From positions 2,108,001 through 2,172,000 of the forward strand of contig OZ241384.1 of assembly GCA_965200805.1 (NCBI GenBank): DNA of 64,000 nucleotides, given 5' to 3'. The number at the start of each line of letters is the position of its first letter. Position 1 is the first letter of the stretch. Shown here piece by piece: positions 36,315-45,919 of the stretch. Below the pieces are notes generated by a model that did no database searches, was not told the DNA's origin, and worked only from the letters and a program-made list of their open reading frames with translations. This DNA comes from MPNP01 sp026709725. Its GTDB lineage: Bacteria; Pseudomonadota; Alphaproteobacteria; Rhodobacterales; Rhodobacteraceae. Made by a program: the position numbers and the translations under genes.

Positions 36315-36821
36315 ATGCCTACACAAACGGATCGACAGATCATTGACAGCCTGATCGCCAGCGGGATCAGTTTTGTGACATCCGTCCCCTGCAAGCAACT
36401 CGCAGGGGTCATCGACCTCGTTGAGAAATCTGAAGAGCTGATGCATGTCCCCTGCAACAAGGAGGATGAGGGGATGGGTCTGTGTGCCGGGGCCTATATG
36501 GGTGGCAGACAAACCTGCATTCTCATGCAGAACACAGCCCTTGGCGTGGTCATCAACACCCTTGCGACGCTGATTCAGTTCTATCACATCCCACTGCCGA
36601 TGCTGATCAGCTACCGTGGGGAGCCGGGCGAAAAGGTCGCATGCCAGGTCGAGATGGCGCTCCATACCCGGGCTCTCCTCGACCAGCTCCACATTCCATC
36701 CTATCATTTTTCCGATGCTGCCGATGTCCATCGACTTGATGGCATACTCGCGCATGCCCAGATGGCCCGCAAACCGGTTGCCATCCTCACTGATTCCTCA
36801 TTCTGGAGGTCGGCGGCATGA
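36315..36821 (+). CDS. comD: Sulfopyruvate decarboxylase, alpha subunit
   Basis: 168-residue thiamine-diphosphate enzyme subunit (pyrimidine-binding half). Motifs are SGISFVTSVPCKQLAGVID, the conserved glutamate region HVPCNKEDEGMGLCAGAYMG, and PMLISYRGEPGEK. With ComE it decarboxylates 3-sulfopyruvate to sulfoacetaldehyde. In bacteria this serves sulfolactate breakdown, while in methanogens it serves coenzyme M synthesis. Its stop overlaps the comE start by 4 bases (ATGA). Confidence 0.88.
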   Translation: MPTQTDRQIIDSLIASGISFVTSVPCKQLAGVIDLVEKSEELMHVPCNKEDEGMGLCAGAYMGGRQTCILMQNTALGVVINTLATLIQFYHIPLPMLISYRGEPGEKVACQVEMALHTRALLDQLHIPSYHFSDAADVHRLDGILAHAQMARKPVAILTDSSFWRSAA

Positions 36822-37381
36822 TTCGAAACGAACTCCTCAGAACTCTTCTCCCGCTCCTGCGGAACCATTTGGTTGTCTGCAACATTGGTGCTCCCTCGCA
36901 GGAACTCCATGCCCTTGATGATCAGGATTCCAATTTCTACATGCTCGGAACCATGGGTCTCTGCTCCTCCATCGGTTTTGGTCTTGCGCTCGTGCAGGAG
37001 AAGACCGTTGTCGCGATTGATGGCGATGGTTCGGTGCTTACCAATCTTGGAACCCTCAGCACGATTGGTAATCACAGGGCTGATAATTTTATCCTGCTTG
37101 TTGTTGACAATGGCAGTTATGGCTCGACCGGTGACCAGCCAACCTATACCGGTGGGCGGACCAGGCTTGCTGCCGTTGCAAGGGCCTGTGGCTGTGACAA
37201 TGTCATTGAAGCCCCTGCTGCCGAAACCCCTGCTGCTCTCTCTTTGGCGATCAAGGAACATCGCCAGACAGTCATCATTGCCAAATGTGACTCCGGGAAT
37301 GTCGATGTTCCTGTGATTCCGCTTGATCCAATCACGATTATCGAGCGTTTCAAATCGACCATTCGCAGCACAGTTGACTGA
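36818..37381 (+). CDS. comE: Sulfopyruvate decarboxylase, beta subunit
   Basis: 187-residue subunit carrying the thiamine diphosphate-binding motif: VVAIDGDGSVLTNLGTL (GDG) through VVDNGSYGSTGDQPTY. The N-terminal CNIGAPSQELHALDD and MGLCSSIGFGLAL segments match ComE. Overlapping start with comD shows that the two are made together. No sulfoacetaldehyde acetyltransferase (xsc) is in the window, so the next step must be encoded elsewhere. Confidence 0.9.
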   Translation: MIRNELLRTLLPLLRNHLVVCNIGAPSQELHALDDQDSNFYMLGTMGLCSSIGFGLALVQEKTVVAIDGDGSVLTNLGTLSTIGNHRADNFILLVVDNGSYGSTGDQPTYTGGRTRLAAVARACGCDNVIEAPAAETPAALSLAIKEHRQTVIIAKCDSGNVDVPVIPLDPITIIERFKSTIRSTVD

Positions 37382-37836
37382 TTACCTGCCCTGACTTCCG
37401 GTCGGGGCACAACGCAGGGCCAGATCACGACGGGGGATTCCCGGCAGTACGATTTTATTGCCAGTGCAGTGATGTGTGTCCGGTTATTTCAGAACCGGTG
37501 CGGATTCTTGCCGTTCGGAGGCCGCCTTGCCGGAAGAGGGCACTGCGGAGGCACTTTTCATCGACCTCAAGGATCTTGTGGCCGCGCCCAAGTCGGCCCT
37601 CAATCCGACATGCCGGACGAGCTGGAGGGATGACCCGCGTCGTCCCCATTCCGGTCAGCTGATGGTTCCGTTGTCCGGCCCAGCTGAAGGGATTCGGGCA
37701 GGGGGTGTGCGATGGCAACCCGGATGCCGGAATCGGGTCGATCCATCCCTCCGGTTTGCAGGGCGCAGGTTGAGATTTCCGATGGCTTTTCCTGATGATG
37801 GCTGCCATAAGACGAAGGCAGAAGCAACTGTTGGCC
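37382..37836. other. Intergenic region before the metzincin lipoprotein, nothing recognised
   Basis: About 455 bases. Frames on both strands lack ribosome-binding sites and protein likeness. The promoter of the following lipoprotein gene should lie here, but I could not pick one with confidence. Confidence 0.35.
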
Positions 37837-39315
37837 ATGAAGGACACGCCAATGCAAAGACCTCCCTCAAGACTGATTCTGTCTTGCACTTTTGCGATGC
37901 TCACCGGACTGCTAGCCGCCTGTGGCGGCGGATCCGGAGGGAGTGAAGACACATCGGCTCCCAACCCCCCACCAGGAGGCGCACCCGCTCCCAGCCCCCC
38001 ACCAACCTCGGCATCACCGACCGCCACCAATCCTGCCTCTCCGGTGTTCCACTACGGCACCATGCTCCATGTCGGGACCCAGGCCGCCCCCGGGGTGGCG
38101 GGGCTGGACAGGGTTGGTGCTCGGTCCGGTATCCGTCTCTATGCGGGTGAGCGCACGGACGGGACGAGCGAGGACACCATCCTCGCAATGTTCGAACAGA
38201 TAGCACCTTCTGAGACCATCATCTTCCCCATAACATTCCGCATCCGCCCGACCGTCCGCATCGTCGAGGGGGCGGATGCCGCCTTCCAGGAGGCTGTGCA
38301 GGACGCTGTTGCCATCATCAATTCCGTCTTGCCCCAGGACCGGCAGATCGCATTCGATGCGACACCGGTGGCCGCCCCGACCTCCCTTGATGCTATCCCC
38401 GAAGACACTATCTCTGTCGAATACTCCGCGCCCAGCCAGTGGACGCGCATCTATCCCGGTGCGACACCATCGCACGGTCTGGCGTGGCGGCGACTGCGGT
38501 TTGAAGATCTCGACGAACCGGACAACCAGACCCTGGCCGGTTGGGTGGGTCTCAACAGTGAAAGCACGATGATTTACACCGGCCCGAACGGCCAGCATGT
38601 TCTGCGCCACTACCTCGTCCACGAGCTGCTGCACACGCTGGGGTTCTGGGGCCATACCAACGAGACCACCGACAGGTTTTCCGATTCGATCCTGACCGAT
38701 AATGGCAATTTCAGTGGTGCCCGGCCCGGCACGTTTGTCCTCTCGACCGAGGACAAGGACATGATCCACGCCGCCTACACGCGGGTGGCTCCCGGTGTGA
38801 CTCGTGTCGGCGATATTACCGATCTCGAACCCTGGTCGCGCGTCTCCGCCCATCAGATGGGCGTGTTCGCCACGGACCGGGGCGAGGTTGCCTTTGGCGT
38901 GTGGGCACGCAATGACCTCGTGCAGCCCTGGGCCGAGGGACCCGCGCCGACCGGCACGCTCGCCGCGGCCTCATATGATGATGAGGATACGACGGGCCAC
39001 TGGGATGGGGTGTTTCTGGGCTATACGACTCCATCGGGTCGTGCAGTGACGGGCGATGTGCGCCTTGCGGTGCGGATGGCGGACCGGGCCGAGGGTGCCC
39101 TGACATTCAGCGAGCTGGAGCAGGGGGGCAATCCCTGGGGTGATGGGGAGATGGCGTATGCGGTGACCATCGATGCGAACCGCTTTGACAATCAGGGCCG
39201 CACGGGCCCGGATGCCGGTGTTATCACCGGCGTGTTTCTGGGCTTGAACTTTGAGGCCATGGCCGGGACCCTGCGCCGCGATGATCTCGCCGGGGCGTTT
39301 GGGGGCAAACAGTAA
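37837..39315 (+). CDS. Lipoprotein with metzincin-type protease motif and TbpB-like C-terminal barrel
   Basis: About 492 residues. The signal peptide ends in a lipobox (TGLLAAC), followed by a glycine- and proline-rich linker (residues about 30-65). A central domain has HELLHTLGFWGH (HExxHxxGxxH-type zinc motif) near residue 260, as in metzincin proteases. The C-terminal 140 residues (FGVWARNDLVQPW, GDVRLAVRMAD, VFLGLNFEAMAGTLRRDDL, AGAFGGKQ) resemble the small barrel of transferrin-binding-protein-B-like surface lipoproteins. I infer a surface-exposed or periplasmic protease. The ATG at 37837 is chosen because it places a normal signal peptide at the N-terminus. A start at 37795 is open. Confidence 0.7.
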   Translation: MKDTPMQRPPSRLILSCTFAMLTGLLAACGGGSGGSEDTSAPNPPPGGAPAPSPPPTSASPTATNPASPVFHYGTMLHVGTQAAPGVAGLDRVGARSGIRLYAGERTDGTSEDTILAMFEQIAPSETIIFPITFRIRPTVRIVEGADAAFQEAVQDAVAIINSVLPQDRQIAFDATPVAAPTSLDAIPEDTISVEYSAPSQWTRIYPGATPSHGLAWRRLRFEDLDEPDNQTLAGWVGLNSESTMIYTGPNGQHVLRHYLVHELLHTLGFWGHTNETTDRFSDSILTDNGNFSGARPGTFVLSTEDKDMIHAAYTRVAPGVTRVGDITDLEPWSRVSAHQMGVFATDRGEVAFGVWARNDLVQPWAEGPAPTGTLAAASYDDEDTTGHWDGVFLGYTTPSGRAVTGDVRLAVRMADRAEGALTFSELEQGGNPWGDGEMAYAVTIDANRFDNQGRTGPDAGVITGVFLGLNFEAMAGTLRRDDLAGAFGGKQ

Positions 39316-40730
39316 TGGTCGGGACGCAGGCCGGTGGCGCGGGGTACTTCGAGGTTGGCTTTGGGGGGTCTGTTGTCAGTGCCGGAGCAGGATGGGAAAG
39401 CTGGGTGACACACGCAGAAACAATGAAAACCCTGATGGTCTGGAATGGGCGGACCTGCCCTGCGGGATTCATGAACATGCAAAAGGAGACGAAGCCGTGT
39501 CTACCAGCAGCGAACGACACACGCCGGGACGGTCTGCCTGGTGCCGCTGCAGACGGAGTGGCGGTCCTGGGAGCGGGTGGAGCTGCTGCCCGGACAGGCT
39601 GCCATTTTGCCGATCATTTTGAAATGTTGGACATTCGAGAAAGCACGAGGATATTTCGTGCAGGGCAACTCAACATAAGTCGTGCCCGGCCAGAAAACCC
39701 CGGGTTCCATCATGAACGCCTGTCCTTCCCGTTGATGGTCTGCCAGTGTCTCAGCGAGGATTGTTGCAGAATGGTCCGATTCTCGCCTGGTTGTGACGAA
39801 TCGTCGAGGATCGCCATGCACAAAACCCGTGCGTTCCGGATCTGCCCCGGTGCCGCTTCTGTCTCGGGTCAGGCCATCACGGATTGAGGGGGCATCGCCG
39901 ATATCCGCATCACCATGGGCCCGCACGCGGGCCGGCGATCCCGCGGGCCCTTCATCTGCAGGGACGGGATCACGGTGTTCTGCGTCCACCCTTTGAGGCG
40001 TCAGCCGCTGCCCGGGATGGAGACGCTCTGGCAGGGCATTCGGACCCTCGGGGCAGCGTGTCTGCGATCAGGACATGGGAGAGACTCGGGATGCAGAGGA
40101 ATGATGCGGGGTCGGGGATGGTGTGTTGATAGGTCACTGAGCCCCATCTCTCTCATCAATGGGGCTGTGCCCCGCTTGAGGGCTTGGAAGAAGCGGTGGG
40201 TGCGCCCGCGCAGGATGGCCCCTGCACAGTCGAGATCGGCGGGGCCCGTGCCGGGCGAATCGGGCGAGAACAGCGCGGACAATCGGGCCGGGTGGCGGGG
40301 CGATTGCAAAGGGTGTCATGCCTGTGATGTCGGCGGTGGTCGCCACGTATCCGTCCGGCTTAGCCCGATGGGAGATTTCGCAAACACTAGGCGGCGTTCG
40401 GGCGGAGGATGCCCCACTCTTTGTTGAATCCGAACCCCCAGACCCCTTCCACCCGAAAAGTGCGTTTCCCCCCTGTCTTCCGGGAACCAACGGATGTCCC
40501 CGGCCGGAGCGTGTGGCCATGTCAGTCAATTCCCTTCATGCCACAGACCCGCCTGACATCCCATTGATGACCTGTCAGGGACAGTGACCATCTCCATCGA
40601 CACATCTCCCGGTCATCGGCGACCCTTGGCGCAACTCACCGCCCGGATCCTCCTGCGCGAGTCCCCTCCGCCATCAGGATCAGGGCGAGGACGGCAGGGC
40701 CCGGACGCGCACCCCGGCCACCCTCTCCCC

Positions 40731-40854
40731 CTGATGATCACGACCCCCCTGATGATCACGACCCCCCTGATGATCACGACCCCCCTGATGATCACGACCC
40801 CCCTGATGATCACGACCCCCCTGATGATCACGACCCCCCTGATGATCACGACCC
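40731..40854. repeat. 18-bp tandem repeat, seven copies
   Basis: CTGATGATCACGACCCCC starts at 40731, 40749, 40767, 40785, 40803, 40821 and 40839. The copies are identical until the last. In one frame the unit reads PLMITT, in another it is a string containing the palindrome TGATCA. No gene can be assigned. Confidence 0.97.
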
Positions 40855-41797
40855 ATCGGGGCCCTCCGGGCCCGTGGAGGGACTCCGGGTCCTCCCCGGG
40901 GGTGGCACGGCCATTGCCGATCTCGGGGACTCCCTCACCATCACCCGCTCCCTGCCGCACGGGGCCGGGGCCGCCGTCCCCGGGACCCTGCGCAATCCGG
41001 GCCTGGATCAGATGACCGATGACACGCCATCCGGGCCCGCACCCGGGTGGCGGCAACGCACGCCGCCCGCCATCCCGGCTCCGGCCTCCAGGCTCGCCAC
41101 CCCACCCTGCATGGAATGCGATCCGGGGGGATGGCGGCGGAGACGGCCGCGACAACGCTCGGTGCGGAGCCGGGGCCGGACCTCTGTGACGGGAACGACC
41201 TCGATGCCGCCATGGACGGGCTGGCCGTGTGCCAGGGCGGGATCGAGTAGAGCCTTGCCGGGAAGCATCTCGAGGAGGGCCGCCCCGTCCCCCCTGATCT
41301 GATCACTGTACGGGATCCGATCTCCATGCGGGACCTGACCTCCCCCCGCCATGATGATGCGGCCCCCGCCATGATGACGGGTTGGGGCGTGACGGCAGGA
41401 CGGGCGCGCTGAGAGCGCCCGCCATTCGATCCCCGGAGTCCGGCTCCCTGGGGTCTTCTCTGCAACCGGGACGGCTGCCCGGTCCCGGTTGAAGTCTTTC
41501 CGGGCAACACCGCCGACCCCGGGCGGCGGGTGCGGGGATCGCCCCATTGCGGAAGCGATTCGGTCCCGCAGGGGTCGTGCCCATGGCGAGTGTCCCCATG
41601 GTGGGTGGGGATTGGGGCGACCGGGGCATGCCGCCCCCCGCCCGCATCCGGGGGAGGGGCCCCGCCGGGTCAGGCTGGATCCCGGCCCCCATCGGGGATG
41701 GCGCGGTCGCGATGCCGCTCGTCGATGAGACGGACCTGGCCGAAGTGACCCGTGACGCCCGCATGGATCTCCGATGGCCGGGGGCGCGGCCCTCCCC

Positions 41798-41892
41798 TTG
41801 ATCATCGGAAGGGGGTCTGATCATCGGAAGGGGGTCTGATCATCGGAAGGGGGTCTGATCATCGGAAGGGGGTCTGATCATCGGAAGGGGGT
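41798..41892. repeat. 19-bp tandem repeat, five copies
   Basis: CTGATCATCGGAAGGGGGT starts at 41798 (first base T), 41817, 41836, 41855 and 41874. The unit also contains TGATCA, as in the 18-bp repeat 1 kb upstream. Because 19 is not a multiple of 3, the array is unlikely to be coding. Confidence 0.97.
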
Positions 41893-43531
41893 CCGCCCCC
41901 GGGATCCGCCCGTCCGGCCCCTGCTCGCCGAGGTGCCCGCGCGCGCGAAGCGCCGTCTCAGGGATGCGGCAGGGATCGGCGAGCGGGCCCTCCGGGTGAT
42001 CGGCAGGTGCGGGATGGCGACGCCCATCACCGGGTCCATCGATGCGGAGGGCGCCTTCACCCGGAAGCGGGATGCGGCCTCCATCGCCCGGAAGCGGCAC
42101 TCGATGGCATCGATGGGGTCCGCACCCGTCTTGACCGGGCGGCCATGGATGGGCCCGGGACGGTCAGGGCGGACAAGAGACCCGCACGCGTGGAGCGGGC
42201 CCTTCCCGGGGGAACGGGAGGGGGCGGCCTGAAGACCGTGGACCTCAAGGGTGGGAGAGACCGGAGGGTCCGCCCGCCCCGTCCACCGGACGGAGATCCG
42301 GGTCCGGGCCCCTGTCCGCCTCCGCATGCCGGCCTCTTATGTCGAGCGGCGCATGCGCCCGTCCCTCAGGCCCCTCCCCGTTCATGATGACGGAAGCGGG
42401 GATGACGAGGCGGGGATGACGAGGCGGGGGAACAGGATGACCGCCCCGCCGCCCGCGCTCCCGCTGCGCGCTCAGGGAGCGCCGGGGGCAAGGCTGCTCA
42501 CAAGCGCACCGGGGATGGCATGCCGGTGCACGGTTTCCGGACCCTGCCTGCCGGTCCCGGCGCCCTCGCCCGCAACACCGTCGCGCCCTGTCCCGGGAAT
42601 GCCCGTCCCTTCCGGATGATCACACGGCCGATGCCCCTGCAGGCCAAAGCCTTCGATCGGCTCGGGCCATTGATGGGCGGGGCGGGGCGCAAACGGGCCC
42701 GGTCGGGTCAAACGGTCCCGGTGGATCCCCTCCCTGAAACGTCAGACCTGTTCAGGATCGGGGATGTGCGCTGATCGGGTTCCGGAGGTTCGGTTGAAAC
42801 TTCGCAGAGCGGTGCTGCCGGTCATCGGGTCTCTGCGGCCTTGCTGACCGAGTCGGGGTGACGGCTTCGCCGGTGGTGCATGCGGGCCGCCATGAGGCGA
42901 GGCGGCGACCGGTCGGCATTGGGACGCCGGAAGTCCTTCTTTGCTTCGAGCCTGCCCGCAGATGTCCACCGCAGCCTCATCTTGATCCTGGCATTGCGCC
43001 GGCGTTTCACAGTCCGACAGGTCTGCCGCACGACACCGTGCATCGATGCAATGATGGTGGAAGCGAGCGACGGGCACAGCTCTGCAGGCAGGCCCGAACA
43101 GGAGCAGGCCAAGCGGATGCACGGAGGACCTCCCCAGTACGTCAGGGGCGAAAAACCCAACAATGGTCTCCGCACGATGTCCCAGGGCACCAAAGAAAAA
43201 CGCAGCAGGGAGCAGGCGGGCGAGATTGCCCGGACTCCACCCTGACACCACGCTGGGCGTGTGTCCTGTCCGAGAGAAATTCCACAGCCGGGAAGCCGGT
43301 GGCTACGGGATGGGTCCTGTGAGGGGATTGGGCGACCCATGCGGTGCGGTCGTGCGGGTGTCCGTGGAAGAGGGAGAACCGGGATTCGGCAACGCGGGAA
43401 CGCATCAGGATCCGGCAAGAGTGGATGCCATCGCCGCAACCGGAAGCCGTCACTGCCTGTTGGGACAATCTTCAGGGATCGATGTCAGCGATTGCTTTGT
43501 TGGCTGCAGAAGGGTGCGATCGCCGTCTCAC

Positions 43532-43765
43532 TCAGATACGGCCGTCAAGCATGGCCCGTTTGCGGGCGAGTTTCCGTGCACGACGGATCGCCTCCGAACG
43601 TTCTCTGGCTTTGCGCTGGGAAGGCTTTTCATAATACTGCCTGATCTTGATATCCCGGAACACACCTTCACGCTGAAGTTTCTTTTTGAGAACCCTGAGA
43701 GCCTGGTCAACATTGTTCTCTCTGACCACGACCTTAAGTCCTGTATTTCGATCATTCTGTGCCAT
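43532..43765 (-). CDS. rpsU: 30S ribosomal protein S21
   Basis: 77-residue basic protein (GLKVVVRENNVDQALRVLKK, YYEKPSQRKARERSEAIRRA), the S21 family signature. The ATG at 43765 (MAQNDRNTG) is chosen. The frame is open to 43954, but the extension is not S21-like. Divergent from COQ9, as in many Alphaproteobacteria. Confidence 0.95.
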   Translation of the reverse strand: MAQNDRNTGLKVVVRENNVDQALRVLKKKLQREGVFRDIKIRQYYEKPSQRKARERSEAIRRARKLARKRAMLDGRI

Positions 43766-44032
43766 AGACGTCGTTTGTCTCCGTCCGATTCTGGTTGTTG
43801 CCCTGTCACCGTCGCAACCCGGAGTGACGGGGTTGGAAAAGGGGACCGGATCCATCTTGCCGCCTGCGTTGCAGGCATGTGCGGATGGCGATACATAGAG
43901 ATGCCTTGAAGGGAATACAACGACATATTTCCGGAACGGGCACCGGGGTTGCAATGCCTGTGCTTGACGGGATCAGTGCATTCGGAAAACCGATGATGGC
44001 AAACGAGAACATGAATGGGCGGGATGTGACAT

Positions 44033-44722
44033 ATGAGCCGGAATGATTCCGAAGTCGGAAAGCCGGTGCTTTCCAATTTGCTTGATGCCATGATTGGCGA
44101 GTCCCGGGATCATGGATGGACTGAGGAAGCCCTGGAGCGCATTCTGCGACGGATGGACATTGCCCGTGAAGACATCAGGGGCATCATTCCGCGAGGAGCG
44201 GCGGATCTGGCGATGGAATACCATCGACGGTCCGATCGTGAAATGATTGCCGTGCTGGATACGATGGATCTCTCCACTCTCCGATTTCCTGACAGGATTG
44301 CCGAGGCAGTCTGGCAGCGATGCCGGCAGGCCGCCGGTCACCGACTGGCGGTCAGGGCTCTTATTGCTCATTTCGCGCTGCCGCGGCACTGTGCAGAAGG
44401 CGCACGGCTGACATGGGAATCCTCAGACAGCATATGGAACTATTTCGGCCATACAGAACGTGATTTGAACTGGTATACCAAACGGATGACCCTTGTTACG
44501 GTTTTGGGAAGTGCAGCACTTTATCTCGTGGGAGACAGCAGCGATGGCCTTCGGGAGACCCGGGCATTTATCGACCGCCGCATTGCTGATGTCATGCGCA
44601 TCGAGTCGGCCAAGGCCAGAGTGCGGAACAGTCGGATCTATGAACCGGTCGCCGGGATGATGTCCCGGTTCGGTACACGGGTCAGGCACGCCGACGGGTC
44701 CCGTCGCGGTTACAGCCGTTAA
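44033..44722 (+). CDS. COQ9 family protein (ubiquinone synthesis accessory factor)
   Basis: 229-residue lipid-binding protein of the COQ9 family, which in eukaryotes presents ubiquinone intermediates to COQ7. Typical segments are DHGWTEEALERILRRM, DLAMEYHRRSDREM, IWNYFGHTERDLNWYTKRM and VLGSAALYLVGDSS. The TetR-like fold has lost DNA-binding character. Its neighbours (rpsU upstream, quinone oxidoreductase downstream) are the standard alphaproteobacterial setting. Confidence 0.92.
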   Translation: MSRNDSEVGKPVLSNLLDAMIGESRDHGWTEEALERILRRMDIAREDIRGIIPRGAADLAMEYHRRSDREMIAVLDTMDLSTLRFPDRIAEAVWQRCRQAAGHRLAVRALIAHFALPRHCAEGARLTWESSDSIWNYFGHTERDLNWYTKRMTLVTVLGSAALYLVGDSSDGLRETRAFIDRRIADVMRIESAKARVRNSRIYEPVAGMMSRFGTRVRHADGSRRGYSR

Positions 44723-44807
44723 GTCCCTGTCATTCAGAATCCCGGATCGGGCACTGTATCGGTACTGAAATGGGGATGTCGTCACGGTGAACGTCAGGAA
44801 GAACACG

Positions 44808-45803
44808 ATGCGCGTTGTTGAGATTGTCATGCCGGGTGACCCGGGGGTGTTGCAGGTCGCAGAGCGGGATATCCCCGAACCTGAAGACTGCCAGATTCTG
44901 ATCCGGAACCATGCAGCCGGCATCAATCGACCGGATGTTCTCCAGCGCATGGGTGCCTATGCGCCACCACCCGATGCCAGTGATCTGCCCGGCCTCGAAT
45001 CGGCGGGCATTGTTGCCGGGGTCGGGGAGCGGGTGACACGGTGGCAGGTCGGGGATCCGGTCTGCGCCCTCCTGCCCGGTGGTGGTTATGCGGAGTATTC
45101 TCTCACACATGAAGATCATGCGCTGCCGATTCCGGGTTCGTGCGGATTCAGGGAGGCGGCTGCCTTGTGTGAAACCCATTTTACCGTCTGGAGCAATGTG
45201 TTCATGCGGGGGCGCCTGCAGGCCGGGGAGACGCTGCTGGTTCATGGGGGGGCATCGGGAATAGGGACCACCGCAATCCAGCTGGCATCGGCATTCGGGG
45301 CACGGGTTCTTGTGACGGCAGGCAGCACAAGGAAATGTTCCGCATGTCGTGATCTTGGGGCTGACGCCGCAATAAACTATCGCGAAGTGGATTTTGTCGA
45401 GGAGGTCAGGGCACTGACGGACGGACGTGGTGCTGATGTCATTCTCGACATGGTTGGCGGGTCATACATCCCGAAGAATGTCAGTCTGCTGGCTGAAGAC
45501 GGTCGATTGGTGCAGATTGCCTTTTTGCAGGGTCCAAAGACCGAGTTGAACTTTGCGCGGGTCATGATGCGGCGGTTGACAGTGACCGGGAGCACATTGC
45601 GACCCCAGTCCATTCAGGCCAAGGCAGTGATTGCGAATGCTCTCCGTTCAGAGGTCTGGCCATTGCTTGAGACCCGTCGCATCGCACCTGTCATGGACTC
45701 GCATTTCCCGCTGGATCAGGCCGCGGCCGCGCATTCGCGGATGGAGTCATCAGCGCATATCGGAAAGATCGTCCTTGATATCGAACCGGACGAATCATTG
45801 TAG
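44808..45803 (+). CDS. Zinc-less NAD(P)H quinone oxidoreductase (PIG3/TP53I3-like MDR)
   Basis: 331-residue medium-chain dehydrogenase without zinc ligands. It has HAAGINRPDVLQRMG, the NADPH site LLVHGGASGIGTTAIQLA and DGRGADVILDMVGG. It reduces quinones with NADPH. ATG at 44808 has AGGAAG seven bases upstream. A GTG at 44787 is less likely. It follows COQ9 and probably belongs to the same transcription unit. Confidence 0.92.
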   Translation: MRVVEIVMPGDPGVLQVAERDIPEPEDCQILIRNHAAGINRPDVLQRMGAYAPPPDASDLPGLESAGIVAGVGERVTRWQVGDPVCALLPGGGYAEYSLTHEDHALPIPGSCGFREAAALCETHFTVWSNVFMRGRLQAGETLLVHGGASGIGTTAIQLASAFGARVLVTAGSTRKCSACRDLGADAAINYREVDFVEEVRALTDGRGADVILDMVGGSYIPKNVSLLAEDGRLVQIAFLQGPKTELNFARVMMRRLTVTGSTLRPQSIQAKAVIANALRSEVWPLLETRRIAPVMDSHFPLDQAAAAHSRMESSAHIGKIVLDIEPDESL

Positions 45804-45919
45804 GGTCAGGTTGTCAGCGCATGGACCGGACACTATAAGGTCGGAAGCGTGTTGGCGGTTCCGGATCGTCATCCCGGTCCAGCCGATAACATGACGGGCA
45901 GCAGCGAGGGCATTGCAAG

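Larger units (their letters stand above)
39316..43531. other. 4.2-kb GC-rich block without recognisable genes
   Basis: Long frames exist on both strands (up to about 265 codons), but they overlap each other in all frames. They are rich in G, P, R and A, and show no ribosome-binding sites, motifs or domains I know. GC content is clearly higher than in flanking genes. Two minisatellites lie inside (18 bp x 7 and 19 bp x 5). The texture is like the interior of the element at 16.6-17.4 kb. Either decayed mobile DNA or a rapidly evolving non-coding region. Confidence 0.5.

Noticed and set aside
37455..38030. 191-codon minus-strand frame overlapping the lipoprotein start
   Set aside because: It is antisense to the signal peptide and linker of the lipoprotein and has no independent support.
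40731..41892. Tandem repeats as a second CRISPR array
   Set aside because: Units are adjacent copies with no unique spacers between them.
40613..42387. Several 120-265 codon frames in the GC-rich block, for example 41008-41805 minus and 40613-41155 minus
   Set aside because: Overlapping frames on both strands, no ribosome-binding sites, no motifs. Expected from scarce stop codons in GC-rich DNA. One frame runs through the 18-bp minisatellite.
42742..43439. Minus-strand frames upstream of rpsU that might be a transposase
   Set aside because: No DDE motif or family block could be recognised, and competing frames cover the same DNA.
43532..43954. N-terminally extended S21
   Set aside because: The 63-residue extension is not S21-like and lies in the divergent promoter region. 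The ATG at 43765 gives the normal protein.
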